A DNA stretch of 64,000 bases from Methylococcaceae bacterium (GCA_947505105.1 CANNKG010000002.1:1-64000); one strand, 5' to 3'; counted from the stretch's first letter, positions 28,976 through 39,348 are shown. Notes: generated from the letters alone by a model not told the origin. Translations and numbers: made by a program.

Positions 28976-31900
28976 ATGAACGATAAATTATTAGCACGTT
29001 TCAATGAGCTTTCCGGGGATGAGCAAGCGCTGATGCTGGCATTGTCGGTTGTTTATGCCCCCATTTCGCACAACCAATTGCAGGAGTTGTTAAAAAAAAT
29101 TCCTGATTTTAAATTAAAGTCAGTGCGTTTGAATGATAAGGCCTTATGGGAAACTTTTCAGAAAACTCAGCTGATTCGGTCTACTGCTAACGGTTGGTTG
29201 TGTCATCCTGAACTTTCCGAACGCTTAATTAAACTGGCGGTCGCAGAACCATGGTTTAAATCGTTGTGTGCGCTGTTGATTGCGGATCGTTATTTTTATT
29301 ATCCCCCCAACATCTACATTTGGCATGTTGTAAAACAAATCCGTATTTTTTTATATCAAGACAATGCGATGGCATTGTCAGCGAATATTGAACGGTTTGG
29401 CGAAGAGTATCGGAGTGAGTTTTATAACGTTTTTCAGAAATTGTTTTTTGAGGCTTTTGATGCACAATGGTTCGAGTCGCTGTCTGAACAAATCAGATTT
29501 ATTATTCTAAAAGGCTATTTAACGCACTGCAGTCTGGAATTGATTGATTGTAACGCGCAATATCAATTGCTCGAACGTTATTTTGGTGCCAACAAGCCAA
29601 GTCAAGCCGATAGAATTCATCTGTTAATTGATCAGCGCCTACAACGCGGTAACCTCAAAGACGCTGAAGCTTGGCTGACGGGTGATATGTCGGCGAATGG
29701 CTTGATGTTGCATGGCACGCTGCATTTTTTCGAGAATCGTTACGAATTGGCGGTCGAATTTTATAACCTTGCGTTAAAAGCGCATCGTAAAGCGACCAAT
29801 AAACGCGGAAATACCTTAATGGGTTTGCACGGCTTCTTTTTTAGCCTAGCCTTATGGCAAACTCGAAGTGGTGTCAATCTTAAACTTTTACGTCAGCATG
29901 TGGCTAATGTTCTCAAAAGCAGCAATGTGAACGATTCGTTTCATGTCTCTAATCTGCAATTGGTAGAAGCCTTAAATATTTATCAAAATAAATCTCGTTT
30001 GGAGCAGTCGAAAGAACTGAATGCGGTGCGGGATTTTGCAAATTTAGGATACTTGAGATTGTTTCAAGCATTGTTATTGTATTGGTTGGGCGAGTTGAAT
30101 GTTCAAACCCAGGCGAGGCAAAATGCAAAGTTTTTGGATGAGCTTGAAAAATTTTGCTTGCAGGCCCAGAAGTTAGGCTATGGTTGGTTTGCGGCAGTAA
30201 GTTCTGTACTGCTGGTGCGCATTAGTCCTGCGCGGAAGGCGCCTCAAAAAGTTGCTGAACAATATTCTACTTCGTTGTTTTTAGGTATTTTAGACTTGCT
30301 GCCTCAGGTGGCCGCCTGGGAAAGAGCGCTGGAAGCGTTATCACAGTTAAAAAACGAATCGTATATTCAAGAAATCCATGAATTACGCATAATCTGGGCA
30401 TTGACGATCACCAATTTTGGTTTTGAACTGGAGCCTAGAGAGCAGCGGTTAGGGAAGAATGGTAGTTGGTCTAAAGGTCGACCGATTGCATTAAAACGTT
30501 TGTATCATGATTTGGCCGAATTTAGCTATCTGAGTGATCAGGATCGGCGTATTTGTGCGACGATTGAGACTGAAAAGGAGTACGCTTATTATGGCAATTA
30601 CTCCAAAGATATCTATCATTTTTCGACCCAATCTCTGGTCGAGCTGGTAGGTCACCCAAATGTCTATTGGGCGTCGCAGACGCAGTATAACGCACCGCTC
30701 GAAATCACCATTGCCGAACCTCAATTGTTAGTAAAAGAGCAAGGCCAGCAGTTGCATATTTCTTTGCTGCCAGCGATCAGCGAACAGAAAATGATCTTAC
30801 AGCGTCAAGCTAATAATGGCTTACATATTTATTTGATCAACGATCAACATCGGCAGGTGGCCGAAATTCTCGGAAAAGATGGCTTGACCGTTCCTGCGCT
30901 GGCGCGACAGCAGGTGATCGATTCGATTGCCTCGGTAGCCTCCTTGGTGACGGTGCAATCGGATATTGGGGGCGCTTCTACTCATGCCGAGATCGTCGAC
31001 GCAGACAGTCGTCTGCATCTCCATCTCCAGCCAATCGGGCAGGGACTGCAAATTGAAGTCTTTGTCCAACCATTTGAAAATGGAGGTCCCCTCTATAAGC
31101 CGGGTCAAGGTGGTACGACGGTTTTAGCCGAAATCGAAGGCAAGCAATTGCAAACCACGCGCGATTTAACGGTGGAACAACAACATTTTCAGCAGCTTTT
31201 GGAAGATTGTGCGACGCTTGATGCCGGCAAAGACACCAAATGGCTGCTCGACGATCCGGAACTGGCGCTTGAAACATTATTGAATTTGCAGGCCCTTGGT
31301 GAAAGCGCCATTTTGGAATGGCCGAAGGGTAAAAAAATTCAGATCAGTCGAGAGACTGGCCTGAAACAAGTGCAATTCTCGGTACGCAAAGAAAAAGACT
31401 GGTTCAGCGTCGAAGGCTCGGTGCAGATTGACGATAATCAAGTGCTGGATATGCAACGATTAATGGCCTTGTTGAATAATTCTCATGGACGGTTTTTGAA
31501 ACTTGAGGACGGTCATATCGTTGCTTTGACGCGCGAACTTCGGCAGCGTCTTGATGATCTCGCCGGTTTAGGCGAACTGCAACAAGATAAAGTACGTTTT
31601 CATCCTCTGGCGGCCCAAGCACTGGATGAAATCACTAATGGCATGAATATCAGCGCCAGCAAACCTTGGTTGGAGCAATTGCGCAAGTTTGAAGAGATGG
31701 GCGATCTGGAGCCGAAAGTCCCTTCGACCTTGCAAGGCGATTTACGTGACTATCAGCGCGAAGGATTTGTCTGGATGAGTCGTTTGGCGCATTGGGGGGC
31801 GGGGGCATGTCTGGCCGACGATATGGGGCTGGGTAAAACCGTTCAGGCCTTGGCCTTGATGTTATCGCGAGCGCCCGATGGGCCGACTTTAATTTTAGCG

Positions 31901-33115
31901 CCGACTTCTGTTTGTTTGAATTGGCTTGAGGAAACGCAACGTTTTGCCCCGACCTTGAATGTGCAACATTTTGGTTATGGCGATCGTCAGGCGATGCTTG
32001 AGAGCGTGGGACCTTTCGATGTCATCGTTTGCAGTTACGGCTTGTTGCAGACTGAAGTGGATCGTTTGGTGGAGGTTCATTGGCATACCTTGGTGGCGGA
32101 TGAAGCTCAGGCGATTAAAAACGCGCTGACCAAACGTTCAAAAGCGGCCATGGCGTTGCAGGCTGATTTCAAGCTTATTACGACCGGTACGCCGATTGAA
32201 AATCATTTGGGTGAATTATGGAATTTATTTAATTTCATCAATCCGGGATTATTGGGGTCACTCCAAAAATTTAATGAGCGCTATGCGCAGGCGATCGAGA
32301 ATCAACATGATTTGGGCGTGCAGAAGCGCCTTAAAAAATTGTTACGGCCCTTTATCTTACGGCGTTTGAAAAATGATGTCTTGACCGAATTGCCATCGCG
32401 GACCGAAGTTACCCTGCATATTGAATTAAGTAGCGAGGAACGAACCTTTTATGAAGCACTGCGTCGAAATGCCATGCAATCGATGAAAGAGGCCGCGCTT
32501 CAGGACGGGCCACAACATTTAAGAATTTTGGCTGAAATTATGAAGCTGCGTCGGGCCTGCTGTCATCCTCGCTTGGTGATCGAGGATACGCCACTGAGCA
32601 GTTCCAAGTTGCAGGCCTTTGAGGAACTGGTTGATGAATTACTCGATAACCGTCACAAGGCACTGGTATTTAGCCAATTTGTGGGATATCTGGATTTGAT
32701 TCGCGCTTTGCTCGACAAAAAGGGCATCAATTATCACTATCTGGATGGTTCGACCCCCGTTGCACAACGCAAAAAAGCGGTCAATAAATTTCAGGCCGGT
32801 GATGGCGATTTATTTCTGATTAGTCTGAAAGCCGGAGGCACTGGGTTGAATTTGACTGCTGCTGATTATGTCATTCACATGGATCCGTGGTGGAATCCGG
32901 CGGTTGAAGATCAGGCTTCGGACCGGGCGCATCGTATGGGACAATTACGTCCGGTGACGATCTATCGCTTGGTGGCCAAAGATACCATCGAAGATAAGAT
33001 TGTTGAATTGCACAAGCATAAACGCGATCTGGCCAATAATTTACTAGAAGGTGGTGAATTGACTGGTAAGCTTTCGATTGAAGAAATGATGGCTCTGATT
33101 CGGGATATGGATTAG
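28976..33115 (+). CDS. SNF2-family DEAD/DEAH-box helicase
   Basis: This 1379-residue SNF2/Rad54-type ATPase probably remodels or translocates along double-stranded DNA. The C-terminal third holds the motor. Motif I is CLADDMGLGKTVQAL (about 943-957), motif II is DEAQ in LVADEAQAIKN, motif III is TGTPIENHLGELW, and motif VI is DQASDRAHRMGQ near residue 1315. The N-terminal ~900 residues contain helical repeat-like sequence to about 500, then beta-rich sequence of no family I can name. Many bacteria carry such large SNF2 proteins of unknown role. It is followed after 39 nt by a DUF815 ATPase. Confidence 0.9.
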   Translation: MNDKLLARFNELSGDEQALMLALSVVYAPISHNQLQELLKKIPDFKLKSVRLNDKALWETFQKTQLIRSTANGWLCHPELSERLIKLAVAEPWFKSLCALLIADRYFYYPPNIYIWHVVKQIRIFLYQDNAMALSANIERFGEEYRSEFYNVFQKLFFEAFDAQWFESLSEQIRFIILKGYLTHCSLELIDCNAQYQLLERYFGANKPSQADRIHLLIDQRLQRGNLKDAEAWLTGDMSANGLMLHGTLHFFENRYELAVEFYNLALKAHRKATNKRGNTLMGLHGFFFSLALWQTRSGVNLKLLRQHVANVLKSSNVNDSFHVSNLQLVEALNIYQNKSRLEQSKELNAVRDFANLGYLRLFQALLLYWLGELNVQTQARQNAKFLDELEKFCLQAQKLGYGWFAAVSSVLLVRISPARKAPQKVAEQYSTSLFLGILDLLPQVAAWERALEALSQLKNESYIQEIHELRIIWALTITNFGFELEPREQRLGKNGSWSKGRPIALKRLYHDLAEFSYLSDQDRRICATIETEKEYAYYGNYSKDIYHFSTQSLVELVGHPNVYWASQTQYNAPLEITIAEPQLLVKEQGQQLHISLLPAISEQKMILQRQANNGLHIYLINDQHRQVAEILGKDGLTVPALARQQVIDSIASVASLVTVQSDIGGASTHAEIVDADSRLHLHLQPIGQGLQIEVFVQPFENGGPLYKPGQGGTTVLAEIEGKQLQTTRDLTVEQQHFQQLLEDCATLDAGKDTKWLLDDPELALETLLNLQALGESAILEWPKGKKIQISRETGLKQVQFSVRKEKDWFSVEGSVQIDDNQVLDMQRLMALLNNSHGRFLKLEDGHIVALTRELRQRLDDLAGLGELQQDKVRFHPLAAQALDEITNGMNISASKPWLEQLRKFEEMGDLEPKVPSTLQGDLRDYQREGFVWMSRLAHWGAGACLADDMGLGKTVQALALMLSRAPDGPTLILAPTSVCLNWLEETQRFAPTLNVQHFGYGDRQAMLESVGPFDVIVCSYGLLQTEVDRLVEVHWHTLVADEAQAIKNALTKRSKAAMALQADFKLITTGTPIENHLGELWNLFNFINPGLLGSLQKFNERYAQAIENQHDLGVQKRLKKLLRPFILRRLKNDVLTELPSRTEVTLHIELSSEERTFYEALRRNAMQSMKEAALQDGPQHLRILAEIMKLRRACCHPRLVIEDTPLSSSKLQAFEELVDELLDNRHKALVFSQFVGYLDLIRALLDKKGINYHYLDGSTPVAQRKKAVNKFQAGDGDLFLISLKAGGTGLNLTAADYVIHMDPWWNPAVEDQASDRAHRMGQLRPVTIYRLVAKDTIEDKIVELHKHKRDLANNLLEGGELTGKLSIEEMMALIRDMD

Positions 33116-33154
33116 GGGTGGTATTAACGTTTTATTGACTCGGAAAATCTCGCG

Positions 33155-33922
33155 ATGATTGACTGGCAGCAAACCTATGCCGCTATTTGGCGGCAACGAA
33201 AAGAATATTTACGCCCAGTAATACAAATTGATCCGATTCAACTGGAGCGATTGCTAGGTATCGATGAGCAAAAGCAGCAACTCATCGCCAATACCGAACG
33301 CTTTCTGGAGGGACTACCGGCCAATAACGCTTTGCTATGGGGCGCTCGTGGCACCGGTAAATCGTCGTTGATCAAAGCCCTGCTCAATGGCTATAAAGCT
33401 CAAGGCTTGCGCTTGATTGAGGTGGATAAGCAAGATTTGGTGTATTTGCCCGAAATTGTCGATGAGATTCGTGAATTACCTCAGCGCTTTATTATTTACT
33501 GTGATGATTTATCTTTCGAAACCGGCGACAGTCAATATAAATCCTTAAAAAGCGTTCTGGAAGGCTCGATTGAATTACCGCCTGACAACGTTTTGATCTA
33601 TGCGACTTCCAATCGTCGCCATCTCTTACCTGAACAAATGCGCGATAATCTCGACACGCGTTTGGTCGATGGCGAAGTGCATTATTCGGATACCGTCGAA
33701 GAAAAAATTTCACTTTCGGATCGCTTCGGGCTTTGGTTGTCCTTTTATCCGCAATCAGCCGATAATTATCTTGAGATCATCGACAGTTATTTTCCCGAAT
33801 GCGAGCAACGTGCAGCTCTGCATAAAGCCGCGCTTGATTTTGCACATCGACGCGCCTCCAAAAATGGTCGCACTGCCAAACAGTTTTTTAACTTGATGGG
33901 CAACGATCCAAAATTGTTCTGA
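33155..33922 (+). CDS. DUF815 (COG2607) AAA+ family ATP-binding protein
   Basis: This 255-residue predicted AAA+ ATPase has a Walker A at LLWGARGTGKSSLIKALL (about 60-77), a Walker B-like FIIYCDDLSF (about 110-119), and a sensor segment VLIYATSNRRHLLPE. RLVDGEVHYSDTVEEKISLSDRFGL is typical of DUF815. The C-terminal ARRASKNGRTAKQF-like segment (FAHRRASKNGRTAKQF) also matches the family. Its cellular role is not established. It may be co-transcribed with the SNF2 gene. Confidence 0.88.
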   Translation: MIDWQQTYAAIWRQRKEYLRPVIQIDPIQLERLLGIDEQKQQLIANTERFLEGLPANNALLWGARGTGKSSLIKALLNGYKAQGLRLIEVDKQDLVYLPEIVDEIRELPQRFIIYCDDLSFETGDSQYKSLKSVLEGSIELPPDNVLIYATSNRRHLLPEQMRDNLDTRLVDGEVHYSDTVEEKISLSDRFGLWLSFYPQSADNYLEIIDSYFPECEQRAALHKAALDFAHRRASKNGRTAKQFFNLMGNDPKLF

Positions 33923-34002
33923 CGGTCGTTTTTTGGCACGATTGTTATTACGCTAGTCGTGCGTAGTTTTTTATTTAGCTGAGCGGCTTGCTATGAAAGT
34001 CC

Positions 34003-34305
34003 TTGTCTATAACGAACTTAATCGCCGATGATAAATATAATCGTAAATTATTTCTCCGGGTTATTCGTGGCGCTTATATTTTTAACCCAACACTGGCCCT
34101 CAAAATTGAAGGAGAATGGATCAACATCTATGACTTATTGAGTATTGACAAATTAGCGCCGGAACATCAAGAAGTAAAAAGTTGGTGGTTCGGGGATTAT
34201 AACGAACAGATCGAACAGCAAATGGCCGCCAATAAAATCAAATTAAAACAGCTAATCAGCGAGCATCAACAGGGTCGATCAGGAGTGACACATGAGCAAC
34301 AATAA
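34003..34305 (+). CDS. Small hypothetical protein with a TTG start
   Basis: A 100-codon frame encodes an acidic protein of no family I recognise, with RVIRGAYIFNPTLALKIE, IYDLLSIDKLAPEHQEV and a charged helical C-terminus. The only start available is TTG at 34003. Ten bases upstream, in another frame, is an ATG with 12 codons (MKVLVYNELNRR) that looks like a natural N-terminus, so a frameshift near 34,026 is possible. The stop overlaps the yeiW ATG (TAATG), which suggests translational coupling and argues that the frame is real. Confidence 0.5.
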   Translation: MSITNLIADDKYNRKLFLRVIRGAYIFNPTLALKIEGEWINIYDLLSIDKLAPEHQEVKSWWFGDYNEQIEQQMAANKIKLKQLISEHQQGRSGVTHEQQ

Positions 34306-34586
34306 TGCTCTGTAGAGCTGGCTGTGGTGCGTGTTGTATTGAACCCTCCATCAGTTCTGCGATTCCCTTACATCCCTTGGGAAAACCTGCCGCTGTGCGC
34401 TGCCTTCATTTGGATGTGGCCAATTATTGCTTGCTATTTTTAGAGGCCAGTCGGCCCGCTGTATGCAATAACTTCCAAGCCACTATCGACTCATGCGGTA
34501 ACACGCAGATGGAAGCGATGAGTATTCTCGCCGAATGGGAGCGATTGACTGCGCCTGATACCACTAATGAAAATCCCAATGGATGA
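34305..34586 (+). CDS. yeiW: YeiW-type cysteine-cluster protein (UPF0153/YkgJ family)
   Basis: This 93-residue protein starts with a cysteine cluster CRAGCGACC and continues SISSAIPLHPLGKPAAVRC, LDVANYC and a later CNNF and CGNTQ. It lines up along its length with E. coli YeiW. The cysteines probably bind zinc or an iron-sulfur cluster; the function is unknown. The ATG at 34305 aligns with the E. coli start and overlaps the preceding stop. Confidence 0.85.
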   Translation: MLCRAGCGACCIEPSISSAIPLHPLGKPAAVRCLHLDVANYCLLFLEASRPAVCNNFQATIDSCGNTQMEAMSILAEWERLTAPDTTNENPNG

Positions 34587-34673
34587 AACAATGATTCGCT
34601 AATATATCCATCATTAAGAACAAGAAGACCAAAGAATTGAACAATTGAGTCTTTGGAATTGGCTTCAAATACA

Positions 34674-35477
34674 TTAGTCCTGCTTTAATAGTGATTTATA
34701 TTTTTCGGCTTCATGTTTAAAAGAAAAATTATTTAGGATCTTAATATACAAAGCAATGCGGGATGGACTGGCATTACTATCTGGCTTTTGACGCATGATT
34801 CGTTCAACCAGTTCCGGGCTAGCGACTATAAAATCTGCAGAATTAAACAAAACTTCAGCACCTTTGCTTGCCTCAACTTCCCAGGTGAGCAATTGTTCAG
34901 TGGGTAGTTTTATTTGGTTCGGTAAACTGAATTGAGTTTGATCCGTTTCGGTCACGAAAATACTTTGACTCTGATGGTTAAAAATTTCAAGGCGATATTT
35001 ATACCCTTGCCCCGGCGCCTCCCATTTGAAAATCGGCCCTGTCTCCAACAACTTACTGCCACGCGGATAAATAATATTGATGGTTTGTTTTGTTCCTGTA
35101 AGCCCACCACGCATAATGATAGCTGCCTGCTCGACGTCCTTAGGCGAAAGATTTAGACCGTCGGTTGAAACCAGTAAGGTATTACCGGATAGAGGTTTGC
35201 CGTTTACATTCACGGAATCAGCCGTAATTTGTGCTTGACCAGGCCCATCTAAAACATATTCTTTACCGTTCTGGTATAAAACTAAAGTCACTTTCGAATG
35301 ATCGGTTAATTCAAGATTGGCATTCACCTGTAACTCAGCGAATAAGCCGAGCGATTTTCCGACTGTGAAGGTGTTACCAGTTAAGGCGGTAATCATTGCG
35401 ACTGACTTTTCGTTTGCGCAAGACTGATGGCTAATCACTAGCAAAAATAGATTAATGATAAGCATTATTTTGTTCAT
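34674..35477 (-). CDS. Exported FecR-like / beta-sandwich hypothetical protein
   Basis: This 267-residue protein has a clear signal peptide (MNKIMLIINLFLLVISHQSC, with Cys-Ala at the cut site, possibly a lipoprotein). A small beta domain follows (about 25-90) with the FecR-like pattern of a VGKSLGLFAELQVN strand and a DGPGQAQI strand. A second beta-sandwich (about 125-215) begins YPRGSKLLETGPIFKWEAPG, and a helical C-terminus ends the protein. The ATG at 35477 overlaps the cyclase stop (ATGA), so it is coupled to the CHASE2 cyclase and probably works with its periplasmic part. I cannot name the family with certainty. Confidence 0.7.
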   Translation of the reverse strand: MNKIMLIINLFLLVISHQSCANEKSVAMITALTGNTFTVGKSLGLFAELQVNANLELTDHSKVTLVLYQNGKEYVLDGPGQAQITADSVNVNGKPLSGNTLLVSTDGLNLSPKDVEQAAIIMRGGLTGTKQTINIIYPRGSKLLETGPIFKWEAPGQGYKYRLEIFNHQSQSIFVTETDQTQFSLPNQIKLPTEQLLTWEVEASKGAEVLFNSADFIVASPELVERIMRQKPDSNASPSRIALYIKILNNFSFKHEAEKYKSLLKQD

Positions 35478-37288
35478 GGTGAAATTCTCGTTAAGTTTTT
35501 TGTTGGCCAACCGAACACTAGAACCGGTGCACGGCCTTTGATAGGGACTTCTCCAAGATTGTCAAATTCCTCTTTTTCTGTGATACAGGCTAGAACTTCG
35601 GCTGACACGACTAAGGGATAGCCTAATTGCTTAGTGAGTCCCTCAAGACGGCTTCCGGTATTAATCACATCGCCGATGGCTGTATATTCGTTGCGTTGGG
35701 TCGAACCAATGTTACCAACCACCACTTCACCCACATGTAAACCAATGCCAATTTGAAGTTGAGGAAAGTCATGATTGCCCTGTAATTGTTTGTTTAAACG
35801 GGTTAAGGCGGTTAATTTTGCCTTCGCCGCTGCAAAGGCATTTTGACAGGGGTTGCCAAGCGGCGCGGGAGCGCCAAAAAAAGCCATGATGCCATCGCCC
35901 ATAAATTTATCAATGGTTCCATCATGTTGTTGAATTGCATTTACCATGGCATCCAAATATTTATTCAGAAAGCTGATGACTTGTTCCGGCTGCAGTTTTT
36001 CGCTAATGGTTGTGAAACTGCGAATATCTGAAAACATTACGCAAATGGTTTTTAATTCACCATGTACCCCAGGCTTTATTCGTCCTTGAATTATTTCGTG
36101 CATAACATGCGGGCTGACATAACCGCTAAAAACGCTTTTCAATCGACGTCTTTCTATAATTAAGAGTGAAATATCATAAATTAGCCGACTATTTAAGGTA
36201 ATAAATGCGGATAAAAGTAAAGCAGCTACCGGTAAAAAATAACCTAAATGCAATAACCCTAACTCTATACCTGTGAACGCTAAAATTAATAGTAGCAACA
36301 CGTTAATATTTTGCCAGATATCTAATTTAAGTCGCCATAATAGACTGATAAGCACGATTAACCCCAGTTCGTATGCTTTAGAGATGGGTTTAATAAAACC
36401 TTTATGCATCAGACTTCTCAATGCCTGAACGTGAATTAACAGTCCCGGAACATAATTTCTATTTTCCTGCTCCCAGGCTGCGAGATTGACAGGCTGATAA
36501 TGCCTGTCTTCAAAGGGTAATACCGTGCCGATCACTATTGCTTTATCTTTAAGCAATCGTTGTAAATGAGCAAAGTCTTGCTGGTCAAATAAGGTTAATA
36601 GTTGTTGAAGCGGAATATAGTTAATTTTCTCGCCGATTGAAAAATCAATATAACCTTCGTTTAGATCCAACTGTTGATATTTTGCCATGCTTCCCGCTAA
36701 GGTGGGCAGAGCCTTTCCCTGAAGATCCAGCATCGGTTTGTATTGCCTGACCACCCGGTCTTTATCTAAAGACCACAGGACAAATGCTTGTGCATCTTTA
36801 CCGGCAACCGACAGGAAAGGTGGATAGACTTGACGTGTCTTGCCGGTTTCGTCGATCGTGATACTGATGATAAGAGGCGCAACTTGTTTTAAAGCTAACA
36901 TCCCTGTCAACAACTTCTTATCGCTGCCAGGTAATACGGTGTCGTACGAGCGATCAGGGAAACTAAAATCCAAGCCTACCACACTGGGCTTTCCAACCGC
37001 CAAGGCTTGAAATAACTTACCCAAATGAGCATGCCATAATGCAAAGGGTTCGGGAATAAATTGATAGGTCTCTTCGTCAATACCAATAACTACCACATCG
37101 TCTTTAATAGGCTCAGGTGTTAACCAACGTTGCAGTTGAAAACTTTCATCCAGAATTTTCAAACTAAGCCAGTGAATAGGCGGAAAAAATACTAGACTGC
37201 TACAGACAAGTAAACATAACGGATAGATGACTTGTGGTAATCGAACCGCTGTAATTGCACCAGAAACTTTATTCCAAAACGAGAGCAT
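35474..37288 (-). CDS. CHASE2-domain class III adenylate cyclase
   Basis: This 604-residue membrane cyclase has an N-terminal helix (about 20-38), an extracytoplasmic CHASE2 sensor domain (about 45-310; DVVVIGIDEETY and VVGLDFSFPDRSYD), three C-terminal membrane helices (about 310-375) and a catalytic domain (about 410-590). In the catalytic domain FSDIRSF carries the first metal Asp, DKFMGDGIMAFFG carries the second metal Asp and an adenine-selecting Lys, and EYTAIGDVINTGSRLE follows. The Lys...Asp pair points to ATP rather than GTP as substrate. It lies 21 nt after the HD-GYP gene and is coupled to the exported protein gene downstream. Confidence 0.9.
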   Translation of the reverse strand: MLSFWNKVSGAITAVRLPQVIYPLCLLVCSSLVFFPPIHWLSLKILDESFQLQRWLTPEPIKDDVVVIGIDEETYQFIPEPFALWHAHLGKLFQALAVGKPSVVGLDFSFPDRSYDTVLPGSDKKLLTGMLALKQVAPLIISITIDETGKTRQVYPPFLSVAGKDAQAFVLWSLDKDRVVRQYKPMLDLQGKALPTLAGSMAKYQQLDLNEGYIDFSIGEKINYIPLQQLLTLFDQQDFAHLQRLLKDKAIVIGTVLPFEDRHYQPVNLAAWEQENRNYVPGLLIHVQALRSLMHKGFIKPISKAYELGLIVLISLLWRLKLDIWQNINVLLLLILAFTGIELGLLHLGYFLPVAALLLSAFITLNSRLIYDISLLIIERRRLKSVFSGYVSPHVMHEIIQGRIKPGVHGELKTICVMFSDIRSFTTISEKLQPEQVISFLNKYLDAMVNAIQQHDGTIDKFMGDGIMAFFGAPAPLGNPCQNAFAAAKAKLTALTRLNKQLQGNHDFPQLQIGIGLHVGEVVVGNIGSTQRNEYTAIGDVINTGSRLEGLTKQLGYPLVVSAEVLACITEKEEFDNLGEVPIKGRAPVLVFGWPTKNLTRISP

Positions 37289-37309
37289 AATAAACTCATG
37301 AAGTACGCG

Positions 37310-38950
37310 TTAATCGACATCAATTTGGTGGCTATCCAAAAATTGTCGGGCATAGCTTAAATAGACTTTTTGAGCAATAAATGCGTCGTAAATATCGGGA
37401 TCAATATGTTGATCGTCTTTCATTTTCTTTAAAATCGATAAGGCTTCGGACAACTTTTTAGGTTCCTTATAAGGACGATCTTTGGCGGTAAGTGCCTCAA
37501 AAATATCCGCGATTGCCATGGCGCGCGCCTGAATTGACATTTGTTCCCTGGTGAGGCCTTTAGGATAGCCCTTGCCATCCATGCGCTCATGATGACCGCA
37601 GGCATATTCGGGGACATTTTTTAAATGTTTGGGAAAAGGAATGGTATTTAACATCGAAATAGTGGTGACAATATGCTGATTAATCACTTTACGTTCTTCT
37701 GGTGTTAGGGTGCCTCGGGCAATATTGAGGTTGTACACTTCATTTTCCGTTAACAATGTCCCTTCGCAGTTAGAATAGCGTAAAGGAATTTTACTAAGTG
37801 CATTTATGCGTTGCTGATCTTCAGGGGTCATAAACTCGCCGCCCTTATTTGCCTTTTGAATAAACGTTTGCTCAGCGTCTAATTTAGCCAATTGTTCTTG
37901 ATATTCCCGTTCGTAAAGCTCCCGTTGTTCTGGAAAAGCCATGATCTGTTTTAATAGGGTAATTTCCGCTTCTTTCTTAAGCAATTCAATGCGTGAGTCG
38001 ACCAAGGCAATCCGATCAAAAATGGTTTCTAATTTTGTGGCTTTATCTATCACATAGATCGGAGTCGTAATCTTTCCGCAATCGTGCAGCCAGCCCGCAA
38101 TTTCTAATTCGTAACGATCTTTATCGGTCATGTAAAAATCTTTCAAATACCCCTGCTGGGTATTGTGAGCGGCTTCGGCAATTAACATAGTTAACTCAGG
38201 TAAGCGCCGACAATGACCGCCAGTATAGGGAGAAGCTTCGTCGATAGCGGTTGCAATGAGATGGATCAGTGTTTCAAACATCTTTTCGAGATCGCCAATC
38301 AGGTGTTGCTTGGTTAATACCGTCGCAGCTAATGACGTTAATGTCTCGGTATAACGCTGGGTAAATTCATCGAAGACGATAATCTCCCCGGAACTTGGAT
38401 CAATGGCGTTAATCAATTCCAAGATTCCAATCGTATCGCCTTCGTGATTACGCATCGGGACTGCTAAAAAGGATTGTGAGTGATAATTATTTTGTTGGTC
38501 GAATTTTTTTGTTCCAGAAAAGTCGAATTTCTTATCGTTATAGGCATCAACGATGTTAATGGTTTCATTCGTGTGGTAAACGCAACTCACAACATTAGTC
38601 AGATTTTGAGAGCCGTCAGGTAGGTATAAGGGAATGCTGGGCATTTCGATAGCGTTTCCTGAAATGCCCCCTAAAGAAATATTCAAAGATGAGGATTGCA
38701 CGATAGCCATCTGAATAGTATCGCCGTCTACAAGAAACAATGTCCCACCGTCGGCATCCGAAAGGGCTCTTGCCCCCCGAACTATCATATCTAGAACTTT
38801 ATCGGCTTCATTTTCAGTCGAGACAGCAATACCGATATTAATTAACTCATCCAATTGTTGAGTAATTTTTCGGTTTATTTCGAAATATTTTTGTTCATTC
38901 ATGGCAGGTGTCTTAGAAAATCTGGTAGATTTAATTCTATTTTTAATCAT
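37310..38950 (-). CDS. GAF-HD-GYP cyclic-nucleotide phosphodiesterase
   Basis: This 546-residue cytoplasmic protein has a GAF domain (about 35-200) and an HD-GYP domain (about 235-520). The metal-binding HDCGK motif (AGWLHDCGKITTP) and the second block HHERMDGKGYPKGL are intact, so it should hydrolyse cyclic di-GMP or a related dinucleotide. About 130 residues separate these blocks, much more than in minimal HD-GYP domains, with a charged coiled-coil-like insertion (about 315-390). An alternative ATG at 38902 would remove 16 basic residues; neither start has a strong ribosome-binding site. First gene of the minus-strand trio. Confidence 0.9.
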   Translation of the reverse strand: MIKNRIKSTRFSKTPAMNEQKYFEINRKITQQLDELINIGIAVSTENEADKVLDMIVRGARALSDADGGTLFLVDGDTIQMAIVQSSSLNISLGGISGNAIEMPSIPLYLPDGSQNLTNVVSCVYHTNETINIVDAYNDKKFDFSGTKKFDQQNNYHSQSFLAVPMRNHEGDTIGILELINAIDPSSGEIIVFDEFTQRYTETLTSLAATVLTKQHLIGDLEKMFETLIHLIATAIDEASPYTGGHCRRLPELTMLIAEAAHNTQQGYLKDFYMTDKDRYELEIAGWLHDCGKITTPIYVIDKATKLETIFDRIALVDSRIELLKKEAEITLLKQIMAFPEQRELYEREYQEQLAKLDAEQTFIQKANKGGEFMTPEDQQRINALSKIPLRYSNCEGTLLTENEVYNLNIARGTLTPEERKVINQHIVTTISMLNTIPFPKHLKNVPEYACGHHERMDGKGYPKGLTREQMSIQARAMAIADIFEALTAKDRPYKEPKKLSEALSILKKMKDDQHIDPDIYDAFIAQKVYLSYARQFLDSHQIDVD

Positions 38951-39348
38951 AGCTCAAAAACAAGATTATTTTCGATAGTTTCTAATCTTGATTTTCACCG
39001 AATGTTTACAACTGCGCATCTTCGGAATCTAAATTTAAAAAATTGAACAATTTACGCCCTTTAGGTAGGTGGGAAGATCAAAATGTTAAGGTTATTTTGT
39101 ACTCCATTGCGATTTATTACATAGTGTTTATCTGTTCCACGCGCTATCATCAAACGAAAGCTAGTCTGATTGATGAGAAATTTGCTGAAATATCATCTAG
39201 CGGCCAATAATTAGTTATGCAGTTGCTATAATTGGTACTCAAGTGCAAAAAGCGAAATCTGCTTCTGTATTCGTTCGCTGGCTAATAAGGACAAATACTG
39301 AGTTTATTATCTTTTAGGGATATGGCACATTTATAAATGCTAAAAAAA

